A DNA stretch of 50,352 nt from GCA-002282575 sp964416645 (GCA_964416645.1 CAYQEZ010000009.1:1-50352), one strand, 5' to 3'; counted from the first letter of the stretch, positions 16,345 through 25,506 are shown. Notes: a model not told the origin generated them from the letters alone. Numbers and translations are program-made.

Positions 16345-17350
16345 CCGTTACAGGCACAGTCTGAGGCAACTTTTCAGCACGAATTTTTGCTTCTAATTCA
16401 GCTGCAATATTGGGGTTAGATTTCAGGAATTGACGCACATTATCTTTACCCTGACCAATCTTTTCACCATTGTAGCTATACCAAGAGCCTGATTTTTCAA
16501 TAATCTTCAACTCAGAAGCCAAATCGATCAACTCGCCTTCACGTGAAATCCCTTCACCATAAAGAATTTCAAACACCACTTCTTTGAAAGGCGGCGCGAT
16601 TTTATTTTTCACCACTTTAACGCGTGTTTCGTTACCTAACACATCATCGCCCTTCTTAATCGAACCGATGCGACGCACATCTAAACGCACGGAAGCGTAA
16701 AATTTGAGCGCGTTACCACCCGTGGTGGTTTCTGGGCTACCAAACATCACACCAATTTTAGAGCGAATTTGGTTAATGAAAACCACCAAGGTATTGGTGC
16801 GACTGATGCTGCCCGTTAATTTACGCAAGGCTTGCGACATGAGACGCGCTTGCAAGCCCATGTGCGAATCACCCATGTCGCCTTCGATTTCGGCTTTAGG
16901 CGTTAAGGCTGCAACCGAGTCAACCACCACCACTTCAACACCACCCGAACGCACCAGCATATCGGTAATTTCAAGCGCTTGCTCGCCATTATCGGGCTGA
17001 GAAATCAGTAAGTTTTTTAAATCAATACCTAATTTTTCCGCATATTGCGGGTCTAGAGCATGCTCCGCATCAACGAAAGCCGCAGTACCGCCTAGTTTTT
17101 GAATTTCCGCCACAATGTGTAAAGCCAAAGTGGTTTTACCCGATGATTCTGGACCATAGACTTCAATAATACGACCACGCGGAACGCCACCCGCTCCTAA
17201 CGCAATATCTAACCCGATCGAGCCTGTTGACACCACTTGAATATCGCGCATGGCATGACCATCGCCCAAGCGCATAATCGAACCTTTACCAAACTGTTTC
17301 TCAATCTGAGCTAAAGCAGCTGTCAGCGCCTGTTTTTTCTGTTCATCCAT
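16331..17350 (-). CDS. recA: Recombinase RecA
   Basis: ATP-dependent strand-exchange protein and co-protease for LexA cleavage. Walker A GPESSGKT is at residues 66-73. The sequences EHALDPQYAEKLG, the L1/L2 DNA-binding loop neighbourhood and FINQIRSKIGVMFGSPETTTGGNALKFYAS are diagnostic. The length is 339 aa. AGGAG lies 12 bases before the ATG. The 190-bp region upstream, shared with the end of pncC, contains no CTGT-N8-ACAG LexA box that I can find on either strand; a different SOS operator or SOS-independent expression is possible. The gene order pncC-recA-recX-alaS is conserved in gammaproteobacteria. Confidence 0.98.
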   Translation of the reverse strand: MDEQKKQALTAALAQIEKQFGKGSIMRLGDGHAMRDIQVVSTGSIGLDIALGAGGVPRGRIIEVYGPESSGKTTLALHIVAEIQKLGGTAAFVDAEHALDPQYAEKLGIDLKNLLISQPDNGEQALEITDMLVRSGGVEVVVVDSVAALTPKAEIEGDMGDSHMGLQARLMSQALRKLTGSISRTNTLVVFINQIRSKIGVMFGSPETTTGGNALKFYASVRLDVRRIGSIKKGDDVLGNETRVKVVKNKIAPPFKEVVFEILYGEGISREGELIDLASELKIIEKSGSWYSYNGEKIGQGKDNVRQFLKSNPNIAAELEAKIRAEKLPQTVPVTDATA

Positions 17351-17540
17351 AAGGTGTCACGTCTCCTAAAACCTAAAGGCATAATATTGCGAGGGTAATG
17401 AAAGATTATCGCATAAAACATTGCTTCTAGCGACAGGTAAGCATCACAAAATGTAAAGATCCGATAGGCGTTAAACAGCTACAGAGGCAGATCTAAATAA
17501 TGCACATGGCTTTCAGATTCAGAGTTCCTATTTTTATATT

Positions 17541-18044
17541 TCACAGCCTCTCTAGTTTCTCTTTCACTCGTCCTAACATCCCTTCGATTGCCGCTAAGGT
17601 TGCTTGTTCACGAATCGACTGACGATCCCCCTGAAAATGAAACAACTGGCTATCTAGCGACATTTGGTGACCTGCCCAAGCAATCCACACACTACCCACG
17701 GGCTTGTGAGGTGTGCCACCATCTGGTCCAGCCACACCAGAAATAGCAACCACCAACTGAGCATGTGACTGTTGCAAACAACCCAAAACCATTTCTTCAA
17801 CACACTCTTGGCTAACTGCCCCATGCGCCATAATGGTGGTTGGTCTCACGCCCAGCATTTCGTATTTGGCTTCGTAACTGTAACTGACAAAGGTGCGTTC
17901 AAACCAACGTGAACTACCTGCAACTTGCGTTAAGTACTCGGCAACCATACCGCCCGTACAAGACTCAGCAGTTGCCACCATCATTTGCGCTTGAACGAGG
18001 CAATCAGCCAGTTCTAATACGCGCTGCTCAATTTGTTGTTGCAT
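17541..18044 (-). CDS. pncC: Nicotinamide-nucleotide amidase PncC (CinA C-terminal family)
   Basis: Deamidase that converts NMN to nicotinate mononucleotide, recycling pyridine nucleotides. The family signature TAESCTGG lies at about residues 25-32, followed by FVSYSYEAKYEMLGV and the AISGVAGPDGGT block, all typical of the stand-alone CinA C-terminal domain. At 167 aa the length is normal. It lies immediately upstream of recA on the same strand, a conserved arrangement. The ATG at 18044 is followed by a normal coding sequence; AGGAG lies 6 bases before it. Confidence 0.93.
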   Translation of the reverse strand: MQQQIEQRVLELADCLVQAQMMVATAESCTGGMVAEYLTQVAGSSRWFERTFVSYSYEAKYEMLGVRPTTIMAHGAVSQECVEEMVLGCLQQSHAQLVVAISGVAGPDGGTPHKPVGSVWIAWAGHQMSLDSQLFHFQGDRQSIREQATLAAIEGMLGRVKEKLERL

Positions 18045-18130
18045 GACGAACTCCTGTACTGTTAGGGAATATGAATCACTTTAACACTGGCGAACTTGGG
18101 TTTCAAACAAGAAAATAGAGAAGAGAAAAC

Positions 18131-18164
18131 AAAAAAGCCATCGCTTGATTAAACGATGGCTTTT
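18131..18164 (-). terminator. Rho-independent terminator of tRNA-Asn
   Basis: AAAAGCCATCG (18133-18143) pairs with CGATGGCTTTT (18154-18164) around a 10-base loop. On the minus strand it is followed by a T-rich tail (TTTTTTGTTTTC), placing it as the terminator 38 bases after tRNA-Asn. Confidence 0.85.
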
Positions 18165-18201
18165 AAGCTTGCTAACGACCTAAGAAGTCGTCAGCGGAAT
18201 T

Positions 18202-18277
18202 TGGCTCCCCGACCTGGACTCGAACCAGGGACCTGCGGATTAACAGTCCGTCGCTCTACCGACTGAGCTATCAGGGA
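18202..18277 (-). tRNA. tRNA-Asn (anticodon GTT)
   Basis: Cloverleaf on the minus strand: acceptor TCCCTGA pairs with TCGGGGA (one U-G pair). The D-arm contains TAGCTCAGTCGGTAGAGC. The anticodon loop CTGTTAA gives GTT. The T-arm contains GGTTCGAGTCC, the discriminator is G and CCA is encoded. Confidence 0.97.
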
Positions 18278-18360
18278 ATTGTTTTAAACTGAAGTTTTCC
18301 AAAACTTTTCAATTATAATACATTATTTAACCACAAGTCAAGGCCTCAATATCTAATCTA

Positions 18361-18532
18361 GGGCACCTCTAATAACCCAATGGGTAGGAAGTTTCACCTA
18401 AGGGTGCACTAAAGTGTGAAGGAAGGGGTTGCTAAAAATAGCATGTAACACAGTGATAAAACCCCTTCTTTCAGCTAAAAAATAAACTTGGGAAATCTAA
18501 AAACAAGCGAAGCGAGGTTTTTAGAGGTTCCC
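18361..18532. mobile_element. 172-bp MITE-like element with terminal inverted repeats
   Basis: This lies in the 362-bp space between tRNA-Asn and mutS. The left end GGGCACCTCTAATAACC (18361-18377) and the reverse complement of the right end, GGGAACCTCTAAAAACC (18532-18516), match at 15 of 17 positions. The interior is non-coding and folds: GAAGGGGTT (18422-18430) with AACCCCTTC (18460-18468), GCTA-AAAA-TAGC at 18431-18442, and TCTAAAAAC (18496-18504) with GTTTTTAGA (18517-18525). CTA is found on both outer flanks, but with a one-base offset, so a target duplication is uncertain. The parent insertion sequence is not identified. A palindrome with similar ends lies at 50242-50287. Confidence 0.65.
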
Positions 18533-18598
18533 TCTAGTTCCAATCAAGCCAACAAAGCGATTGGACATCATCTAGCGCGTAGATCGCCCATTTTTTGC

Positions 18599-18604
18599 TA
18601 CAAT
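18599..18604 (+). promoter_or_regulatory. Possible -10 element for mutS
   Basis: TACAAT lies 36 bases before the mutS start, just after the MITE-like element. No convincing -35 hexamer is found 16-18 bases upstream, so this is weak. Confidence 0.3.
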
Positions 18605-18639
18605 AGATTTATATTTTGCTTCGATCACGCTAGGACTTT

Positions 18640-21240
18640 ATGGCCTCCACTTCCGAAACCCTCGCTCAACACACGCCGATGATGCAACAGTATTTTCGCT
18701 TAAAAGCGGAAAATCCTGATAAGTTGTTGCTCTATCGTATGGGTGATTTTTACGAATTGTTTTATGAGGATGCCGTCAAAGCCGCTAAATTACTGGATTT
18801 AACCCTCACGCATCGCGGCAAATCAGCAGGTGAAGCCATTGCTATGGCAGGCGTTCCCGTTCATACGCTAGAAAACTACCTCATTCGATTGGTCAAGCTA
18901 GGTCAGTCGGTTGCCATTGCCGAGCAAGTCAGCGAACTGGGTCAAGGCAAAGGCATTGTTGAACGCAAAGTGGTGCGTATTGTCACAGCAGGAACCCTTA
19001 CCGACGATTCTTTACTAGATGACAAACAAGAATGCTTGCTGGTCTCTCTCTATCCCAAGGGTAATCATGTTGGGTTGGCACTGTTAGAATTAAGCAGTAA
19101 CCGTTTTGAGGCCAGTGAAATTAGCCTAACGCAACTGGATAATGAACTGAATCGACTCAAACCTGCTGAAGTCTTATGGCCAGAAAGTATGGTGATTCCC
19201 GACAATCTGAAAAACCAACACAATTTCACTCCCTACCCTGCTTGGCATTTTGAAACACAAACCGCTAAAAACAAACTCTGCGATCACTTTGCTGTACAAA
19301 ACCTACATGCGTTTGGTTTAGAAAATAGTCCACTAGCAATAGGTGCCGCAGCTGCTGCTTTAGGCTATGCTCAGCACACCCAACAACAGCCACTGACTCA
19401 CATCAGCGCCATTAAAAGCTATCAACTCAATGATTATTTACTGATTGATAGCACCACACGACGCAATTTAGAATTGGATACCAACCTGTCTGGTGGTACT
19501 GACTACACGCTATTTTCGACCATTGACCAGTGTCAAACCCCAATGGGCAGTCGCTTATTGCGTCGTTGGTTGCATCAACCGCTGCGCCATGCCGATGCCA
19601 TTAATCAGCGCTTAGATGCCATTCAAAACTTACTGAATCAGGGTTCACAACTGCAAACCCTTGCCAATTTGTTAGCTGAATGCCACGATTTAGAGCGCAT
19701 TTTAACGCGCCTAGCACTGGGTTCGATTCGACCGCGCGAATTTCGTCAAATTGAACAAACCCTAGCTAAATTACCCTTGTTACAGCCGTTATTGGCCCAT
19801 CATGTCGGCAATCAATTATGGTCGCAACTCGCGCAGCAACTTAACCCCTTACCCGAATTGCAACACCACCTTTCGTCGGCTTTAGCGGAAAACTTACCGC
19901 TGTTGGTGCGTGATGGTGGCATTTTTGCCGCTGGCTTCGACAGCCAACTGGATGAATGGCGCAACTTGCAACAAGATGGTGGTGCTTATTTATTAGAATT
20001 GGAAGCTCGAGAAAAAGCGCGTACAGGTATTAGTAATCTTAAAGTCGGTTATAACCGCGTACACGGTTTTTACATCGAAGTGTCTCGCAGTGATGACACG
20101 CCCCTGCCCGATGACTATGTACGTCGTCAAACCATTAAAAATAGTGAACGCTACATCACTCCCGAACTCAAAGCCCACGAAGCCAAGGTGCTACAAGCTG
20201 ATGAAAAAGCACTCGCACGTGAGCGTCAACTTTATGCCGAACTGATTCAAACTGTCAGCAATCAGCTTGAAGCCCTAACACAAGTGGCACACGCCCTAGC
20301 CATGTGTGATGCGCTCACCAATTTAGCGCAGCTGTCCATTCAATGCCGTTGGCATAGACCCAGTTTTAGTGAGCAAACCAAAATCGAGATTGAAGCGGGT
20401 CGTCATCCCGTTATCGAAAGTGCCTTACGTACGCCTTTCATCGCTAACGACACCGAATTGAGTCAATCGCAAAGCCTGATGCTGATTACTGGTCCGAACA
20501 TGGGTGGTAAATCGACTTATATGCGACAAACGGCGATTATTGTTATTCTGGCGTGCATGGGCAGTTTTGTTCCCGCTGAATCGGCTTGTATTGGTAATAT
20601 CGACCGTATTTTCACGCGCATTGGTGCCAGCGATGACTTGGCGAGTGGGCGCTCGACATTTATGGTTGAAATGAGTGAAACTGCTCATATTTTGCATCAC
20701 GCCACAGCTCAATCGCTGATATTATTGGACGAAATTGGCCGCGGTACCTCCACCTACGATGGTCTGTCATTGGCTTGGGCGATTAGCGAACAAGTCGCGA
20801 ACCTAGGTGCCTTGTGTTTGTTTGCCACCCACTATTTTGAACTAACCGAATTAGAAAACACCCATCCACGTTGTTTCAATGCCCATGTCAGTGCCATGCA
20901 ACATGAAGGTAAGGTGATTTTTCTGCATAAAATCGCTCAAGGTGCGGCTAATCAAAGCTATGGTATTGCCGTTGCCGCCCTAGCGGGCATGCCTAAGTCG
21001 GTGTTAGAAAGAGCGCAGCAACACCTGACGCAACTGGAAGTGAGCAATCACCCCCTTGAAAAACCACTAGCGCCGTCCCCATTAAAAACTCATGAAACGC
21101 TGCAACAACTGGCGCTGTTCAGCAGTGATACCCAAGCCGAACAACTCAAATCGCAACTCATGGCAGTCGATGCAGACAATTTGACACCACGAGAAGCCCT
21201 TAACCTTATTTATGAACTCAAACAGTTAATGGGAAGATAA
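18640..21240 (+). CDS. mutS: DNA mismatch repair protein MutS
   Basis: Mismatch-recognition ATPase. The mismatch-contacting F-x-E motif is present as FYE at residues 37-39, within YRMGDFYELF. The C-terminal ATPase has Walker A GPNMGGKST from about residue 618, the LLDEIGRGTSTYDG Walker B block, and the ATHYFELTEL segment. The C-terminal tail, LNLIYELKQL, fits the tetramerisation region. The length of 866 aa is normal. AGGA lies 5 bases before the ATG. mutS is the first gene of a plus-strand run with cnoX, ycjX and ycjF. In many gammaproteobacteria mutS is near pncC-recA; here it faces away from them across tRNA-Asn. Confidence 0.98.
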   Translation: MASTSETLAQHTPMMQQYFRLKAENPDKLLLYRMGDFYELFYEDAVKAAKLLDLTLTHRGKSAGEAIAMAGVPVHTLENYLIRLVKLGQSVAIAEQVSELGQGKGIVERKVVRIVTAGTLTDDSLLDDKQECLLVSLYPKGNHVGLALLELSSNRFEASEISLTQLDNELNRLKPAEVLWPESMVIPDNLKNQHNFTPYPAWHFETQTAKNKLCDHFAVQNLHAFGLENSPLAIGAAAAALGYAQHTQQQPLTHISAIKSYQLNDYLLIDSTTRRNLELDTNLSGGTDYTLFSTIDQCQTPMGSRLLRRWLHQPLRHADAINQRLDAIQNLLNQGSQLQTLANLLAECHDLERILTRLALGSIRPREFRQIEQTLAKLPLLQPLLAHHVGNQLWSQLAQQLNPLPELQHHLSSALAENLPLLVRDGGIFAAGFDSQLDEWRNLQQDGGAYLLELEAREKARTGISNLKVGYNRVHGFYIEVSRSDDTPLPDDYVRRQTIKNSERYITPELKAHEAKVLQADEKALARERQLYAELIQTVSNQLEALTQVAHALAMCDALTNLAQLSIQCRWHRPSFSEQTKIEIEAGRHPVIESALRTPFIANDTELSQSQSLMLITGPNMGGKSTYMRQTAIIVILACMGSFVPAESACIGNIDRIFTRIGASDDLASGRSTFMVEMSETAHILHHATAQSLILLDEIGRGTSTYDGLSLAWAISEQVANLGALCLFATHYFELTELENTHPRCFNAHVSAMQHEGKVIFLHKIAQGAANQSYGIAVAALAGMPKSVLERAQQHLTQLEVSNHPLEKPLAPSPLKTHETLQQLALFSSDTQAEQLKSQLMAVDADNLTPREALNLIYELKQLMGR

Positions 21241-21247
21241 CCAAATC

Positions 21248-22114
21248 ATGAGCAATAGCCCTTTTATTATCGAAGCGACTCAAGAAAATTTTGCTGAAAT
21301 TTTAGCCATGTCAGCGCAAAAACCGGTACTGGTTGATTTTTGGGCCAGCTGGTGTGCGCCTTGTCGTCAGCTGAAACCCGTGTTAGAGCAACTCGCGGTA
21401 GAGTATGCGGGAGCCTTTGTGTTGGCTTTGGTCAATAGCGACGAACAACAAGCCTTAGCGCAGCAATATGGTATCCGTAGCCTACCGACCATCATGCTGT
21501 TTAAAGACGGTGTGGCGGTTAAAACCGAAATGGGCGCACAGCCAGCAACCGCCATTCGTGCCATGCTCGACCCTTACATCACCCCAAGCGATGCCGATAA
21601 CCTACGCATGGTGGCTAAACAAGCACTGGCAGAAGGTCAAGTCGATGTCGCCATCGATGCGCTGAAACAAGCCGCCAGCATTACACCCGAAAACTACAAA
21701 ATTCACCTAGATTTGGTGAGCATTTTTATTTTACAGGGCAAACTCAACGATGCTTTAGAACTTTACAAAGCGTTAAACGATGACGCTAAGGGTTCTAAAG
21801 AAGGCAAGCCGATTGGTATTTTATTATCCTTTATTGAAACCGCCCTCGCTGCTCCCGTTCCTGGTGAATTAGCGCAACAGCTCAAGGACAACCCAAAAAA
21901 CAGCGAAGCGCTGTATCAATTAGCGGCTTATGCCATTATCGACCGTCAGTTTAGCGATGCCATCGAAATGTTCTTACAAATCATGGTGGTCGATAAAGAC
22001 TGGAATGATGGAGCAGCGAAAAAAGCCTTAATCCGCTTGTTTGAAATGCTCAGTGAAAGTCATCCCGAAGTGGTGAAAGAAGGTCGTCGCAAACTGCAAA
22101 TGGTGCTTTTTTAA
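21248..22114 (+). CDS. cnoX: CnoX/YbbN-like chaperedoxin (thioredoxin domain plus TPR-like repeats)
   Basis: The N-terminal thioredoxin fold (about residues 8-110) has FWASWCAPCR with an intact Cys36-x-x-Cys39. The C-terminal part (about 118-288) is helical with TPR-like repeats such as AEGQVDVAIDALKQAA and GKLNDALELYKAL. The length of 288 aa matches the YbbN/CnoX family, which holds stress-unfolded proteins and links them to GroEL. In E. coli the first cysteine is lost; here both are kept, so real oxidoreductase activity is likely. It starts 7 bases after mutS. The alternative name is simply thioredoxin-domain protein. Confidence 0.85.
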   Translation: MSNSPFIIEATQENFAEILAMSAQKPVLVDFWASWCAPCRQLKPVLEQLAVEYAGAFVLALVNSDEQQALAQQYGIRSLPTIMLFKDGVAVKTEMGAQPATAIRAMLDPYITPSDADNLRMVAKQALAEGQVDVAIDALKQAASITPENYKIHLDLVSIFILQGKLNDALELYKALNDDAKGSKEGKPIGILLSFIETALAAPVPGELAQQLKDNPKNSEALYQLAAYAIIDRQFSDAIEMFLQIMVVDKDWNDGAAKKALIRLFEMLSESHPEVVKEGRRKLQMVLF

Positions 22115-22138
22115 TCACGCCCTCACTGGTCAGCATGC

Positions 22139-23473
22139 ATGAACAAACACCTTATCAATTTACTGACCAGTGAGCGCCACATCATCATTACGGGATTGAG
22201 TCGCAGTGGAAAATCGACTTTACTCACCAGTTTATTGGCGCACTTGCACCAACACGCCGATAAAACGGGTCAACTAAATCGACTGCCTTTTCTCAGTAAT
22301 CTTCCTCCCGATCGACTGGTTTCAGCTAGGCTGGTCGAAAGTGATGAAGCAGCCAATTTTGATTTTGCCACCAACTTGGCGCAACTTCAGCAACGAAAAT
22401 GGCCACAAGCCACCACTCGTATTAGTCAATTCACCTTAGAACTTACCTTAAAACGTCAGCACGCTTGGCAACAAAGGCTGTTAGGCAACGAAATCCATCG
22501 TTTTATCATCTACGATTATCCAGGGGAATGGTTGATGGATCTTGCTTTAGCTGACTTAAGCTACAGCGATTGGTCGGCGCACGTGTTGGCACAACAAGTC
22601 AGCGAACCACAGCTTAGTCATGCCAAAGTTTGGCAAGCACTACTGAATCAGTTCGATTTTGACTTACCTGTGAGTAATCTTTATAGCGATCATTTGGTAC
22701 ACAGCTATCAGCAGTATTTGCAACAAGCAAAAGCCGATGGCATCAGTCGATTACAACCAGGGGCTTTGTTGCTCACACCGCCCGATCCTGCTCATCTACT
22801 CGGTCGATTCTGCCCCCTGCCAGCGAAGGTATTGGCGCAACCCAATCATCCTTGGTTGTTGCATTTTCAGCAACGCTATGAAGATTACGTTGATGCTTGG
22901 GTAAAACCCTTACGCGATACCTATTTCCGACGTGCGCAACAACAAATTGTGTTGCTCGATTTATTTGAAGGCTTAGCCTTTGGGCGCGCTTATCTTGCCG
23001 AAATGCAAGAATCACTCAATCAATTGATGAGCGGCTTCATTTACGGCAAACGTCGTTGGTATGAAAAACTGCATAAACCCATCAGTATCGAACAGGTGAT
23101 TTTTGTGGCCAGTAAGTGTGATTTAGTACCATTAAGCCAGCAACCGCGCCTATTATCGCTGCTCAAGCATGTTAGCCAAGGTGCGAGTCAACAACTCGGT
23201 GCGCAACAGATCGCCTTTGACCACCTGTTACTATCGGCACTCATCGCCACCAAACCCGATGCCGACAATCCGCAAGCCTTGCGATACAAGCACCCAGATG
23301 GCAGCACGCATCAAGTTGAATTTGATCCTATTCCCGAACGCATTCATGAGCTGAATGAACAAGGCGTTTACCCACTCATTCACTGCTTACCACCACTCAT
23401 TCATCAAGCGAGCGATTTTCACTCCATGCACCTTGACCAGCTGCTCAATCGCATCATGGGAGACGAATCATGA
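22139..23473 (+). CDS. ycjX: YcjX family P-loop protein
   Basis: P-loop NTPase-like protein of the YcjX (DUF463) family, associated with the phage-shock regulon in enterobacteria; the molecular role is unclear. The P-loop GLSRSGKS is at residues 19-26. The family block IYDYPGEWLMDL follows near residue 123, and ASKCDLVP near 325 resembles a nucleotide-specificity motif. The length is 444 aa. The Shine-Dalgarno region is poor. Its stop overlaps the start of ycjF (ATGA), so the pair is coupled as in other gammaproteobacteria. No pspABC genes are nearby. Confidence 0.9.
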   Translation: MNKHLINLLTSERHIIITGLSRSGKSTLLTSLLAHLHQHADKTGQLNRLPFLSNLPPDRLVSARLVESDEAANFDFATNLAQLQQRKWPQATTRISQFTLELTLKRQHAWQQRLLGNEIHRFIIYDYPGEWLMDLALADLSYSDWSAHVLAQQVSEPQLSHAKVWQALLNQFDFDLPVSNLYSDHLVHSYQQYLQQAKADGISRLQPGALLLTPPDPAHLLGRFCPLPAKVLAQPNHPWLLHFQQRYEDYVDAWVKPLRDTYFRRAQQQIVLLDLFEGLAFGRAYLAEMQESLNQLMSGFIYGKRRWYEKLHKPISIEQVIFVASKCDLVPLSQQPRLLSLLKHVSQGASQQLGAQQIAFDHLLLSALIATKPDADNPQALRYKHPDGSTHQVEFDPIPERIHELNEQGVYPLIHCLPPLIHQASDFHSMHLDQLLNRIMGDES

Positions 23474-24381
23474 CCGCACAACAACACCAGAGTCGAGATA
23501 AGGTCATAGAGGATGATTTTGACCATCTGCCCAGTTATCAACCCGTTGTTCAGCCCATTGCCACTGAAACACCACGCGCCGAAACAGCTTGGTACAAACG
23601 CGCCATCAACTGGTTATTGATTACTGGTATCAGTTCACTGTTGCTTGGCTTAATCGTGACCAGCATCGAATCGTGGCTAAATAGCTTAGGGCAGTTGCCA
23701 CTCTTAGCCAGTGCGCTATTCGTAACGAATATGCTGTTTGTTGGATTATTGCTATGGTTTGTTGGTCGAGAAACCCTAGCCTACCGTCGTGTTAATCGGG
23801 TTATTAACGAGGCACAAGAATTAACCTCGCTGCTGACTCAAGGTGATAAAACGGCAGTTACCCATTGGCTAACACAACTCACCCAGCATCACCAACACAG
23901 TGAAACAGCACGAAAGTATCATCAGGCTTTCTGGCAAACAGTACAAGCGCATCATACAGGTTTTGAGCGACTCGAACTCTACCAGCGTATAGTGAGTCAA
24001 CCGCTGAAACAATCGGCAGAAGCGCTCATTCAGCCTGCAATGCTACAAGGGGCTGGTATCAGCTTACTCAGCCCGAACAATCTGATTCATAGCCTAATTT
24101 TACTCTGGCGCAGTGCCAAATTGGTACGCGATATTGCGGGTGTCTATGGCATACGCCCCGGCTTTTTCGGTAGCCTTAAACTGTTAAAAGTTGCCATCGA
24201 AAACATGGTCATTCAACAAGGCGTTGACCTGCTCGTCGATGCGGGTATGCAAAAAGTTAGCCAAGGTGTGTTAGGTAAAGTGGTCGAAAAAGGCTCTGAA
24301 GCCACGACAACAGGGCTGTTACTGCGAAGATTGGGCAAAGCGATGATTCTGCAGTTAGATTTGCAGGAGCGGTTGAAGTAA
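23470..24381 (+). CDS. ycjF: YcjF family (TIGR01620/DUF697) inner-membrane protein
   Basis: Membrane protein that accompanies YcjX. A soluble, acidic N-terminus (residues 1-40) precedes two closely spaced hydrophobic segments at about 44-66 and 72-96. A cytoplasmic region and the DUF697 domain then follow (about 170-303, including SLILLWRSAKLVRDIAGVYG). The length of 303 aa is within the family range. The ATG overlaps the ycjX stop (ATGA). Its function is unknown. It marks the end of the conserved block; the accessory region starts about 150 bases downstream. Confidence 0.88.
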   Translation: MTAQQHQSRDKVIEDDFDHLPSYQPVVQPIATETPRAETAWYKRAINWLLITGISSLLLGLIVTSIESWLNSLGQLPLLASALFVTNMLFVGLLLWFVGRETLAYRRVNRVINEAQELTSLLTQGDKTAVTHWLTQLTQHHQHSETARKYHQAFWQTVQAHHTGFERLELYQRIVSQPLKQSAEALIQPAMLQGAGISLLSPNNLIHSLILLWRSAKLVRDIAGVYGIRPGFFGSLKLLKVAIENMVIQQGVDLLVDAGMQKVSQGVLGKVVEKGSEATTTGLLLRRLGKAMILQLDLQERLK

Positions 24382-24412
24382 GAAAATGCTAAAAATCTTA
24401 ATGGGTTAATTG

Positions 24413-24430
24413 AAGTATCAATACTTTTTT
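24413..24430 (+). terminator. Weak hairpin terminator after ycjF
   Basis: AAGTA-TCAA-TACTT (24413-24426) followed by four T. The stem is only five pairs, so this is a weak candidate for ending the mutS-cnoX-ycjX-ycjF run. Confidence 0.35.
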
Positions 24431-24534
24431 GATCTATGTTTCTCTCATTAAAAATCTAATGACCAAGCTAACTGGCAAAATACAGCGTAGTGCGGGACAA
24501 ATACAGCTTAATTTTGTCAGTGTGCAACGCCTTT

Positions 24535-25506
24535 TTATGAGTTTTCCCCCAAACTAATTGCAAGTTGTTGAAACATATATTCATCACTAATAGGTTCAAA
24601 TATCGTTTTCAGCTTGGTATATGAGGCTTCTTTAACAAAAATCGGCACCGCTATTTCTTCAGCAGTCGACAATGATTCTTCGGAAGAAATCGTTTTTAGT
24701 TCAAAGCTATCGATAACTTTTGAAAGAACATCCCCCTCTAGCGAACCAACAAGAAGCTCTAAGTATTTTGCCGTGCTACGGGTCAACCACACCTTAATTA
24801 ATCCTCCATCTGTTATTACACCCTGAACCTTGAAATGGTATAGATTTGGGTCGTTAGGTGCCGGAACATCGAAGTATGGCTGAATTTTTGCACCTGCCGA
24901 AGTAGTTACTGAATATTTCTTTTTTCCGGATTCTCTTTCGTATATCCAAAGGCTCCTCGACTCCTTACGCGAGCCTCTCACTGGTGTTATGCTCCATTCA
25001 GCATAGTAATCTGACGTTTCTGGTTTTAGCATCGGCTCTTCGAAATATAGAAATTCCTCAAGAGTGTCCTTCCATAGGAACCAACCAATACGCATATCCG
25101 CTTTACGTGATTTACAATTATCAGCGACAGCTTTGGCGCGAGAATCAATTAGTTCTCGGTATTGACGAAGAATGTCTGCCATAGCGTCATTAGGGTCAGT
25201 AATATTGGGTATTCGTATACTTCGTGTGCCCGCGGGGTGCATTTTTGTTGTTCCGCACTGTTCAAGTATTGAGCCTGATTTTGTTACTCGCAACATCTTA
25301 TGCTCAACACCCAATCCATCATGATTTACATCAATATGTAAATTGCTCCAGTCAGAAATAGGTATATTTTTGCTATTACAGTAAACGAAATCCCAATCTC
25401 CTTCCTCCATTTTTCTTCCAAGCATGGTGGCTACTTTTGCAGAGAGCAAATCTGCAGCTACCTCTTTTTGTTTTACAGTAAAAGCTTGCAACGTATTAAT
25501 TGTCAT
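24535..25506 (-). CDS. Unrecognised protein, probable type II restriction endonuclease
   Basis: I do not recognise the family. The 323-aa protein has no membrane segments or signal peptide. The best lead is position: its ATG overlaps the 3' end of a C5-cytosine methyltransferase gene by 11 bases, the usual layout of a type II restriction-modification pair. An internal stretch fits a PD-(D/E)xK nuclease core: Asp59 in HIDVNHDG, then GVEHK with Glu68 and Lys70. The middle carries an aromatic-rich segment IGWFLWKDTLEEFLYFEEPM (about 138-157). The base composition is more AT-rich than flanking core genes, consistent with transfer. It could instead be another methyltransferase-linked effector. Confidence 0.6.
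   Translation of the reverse strand: MTINTLQAFTVKQKEVAADLLSAKVATMLGRKMEEGDWDFVYCNSKNIPISDWSNLHIDVNHDGLGVEHKMLRVTKSGSILEQCGTTKMHPAGTRSIRIPNITDPNDAMADILRQYRELIDSRAKAVADNCKSRKADMRIGWFLWKDTLEEFLYFEEPMLKPETSDYYAEWSITPVRGSRKESRSLWIYERESGKKKYSVTTSAGAKIQPYFDVPAPNDPNLYHFKVQGVITDGGLIKVWLTRSTAKYLELLVGSLEGDVLSKVIDSFELKTISSEESLSTAEEIAVPIFVKEASYTKLKTIFEPISDEYMFQQLAISLGENS

Noticed and set aside
18488..18682. Plus-strand open frame of 64 codons upstream of mutS
   Set aside because: It runs through the right end of the MITE-like element and into mutS in another frame; no ribosome site.
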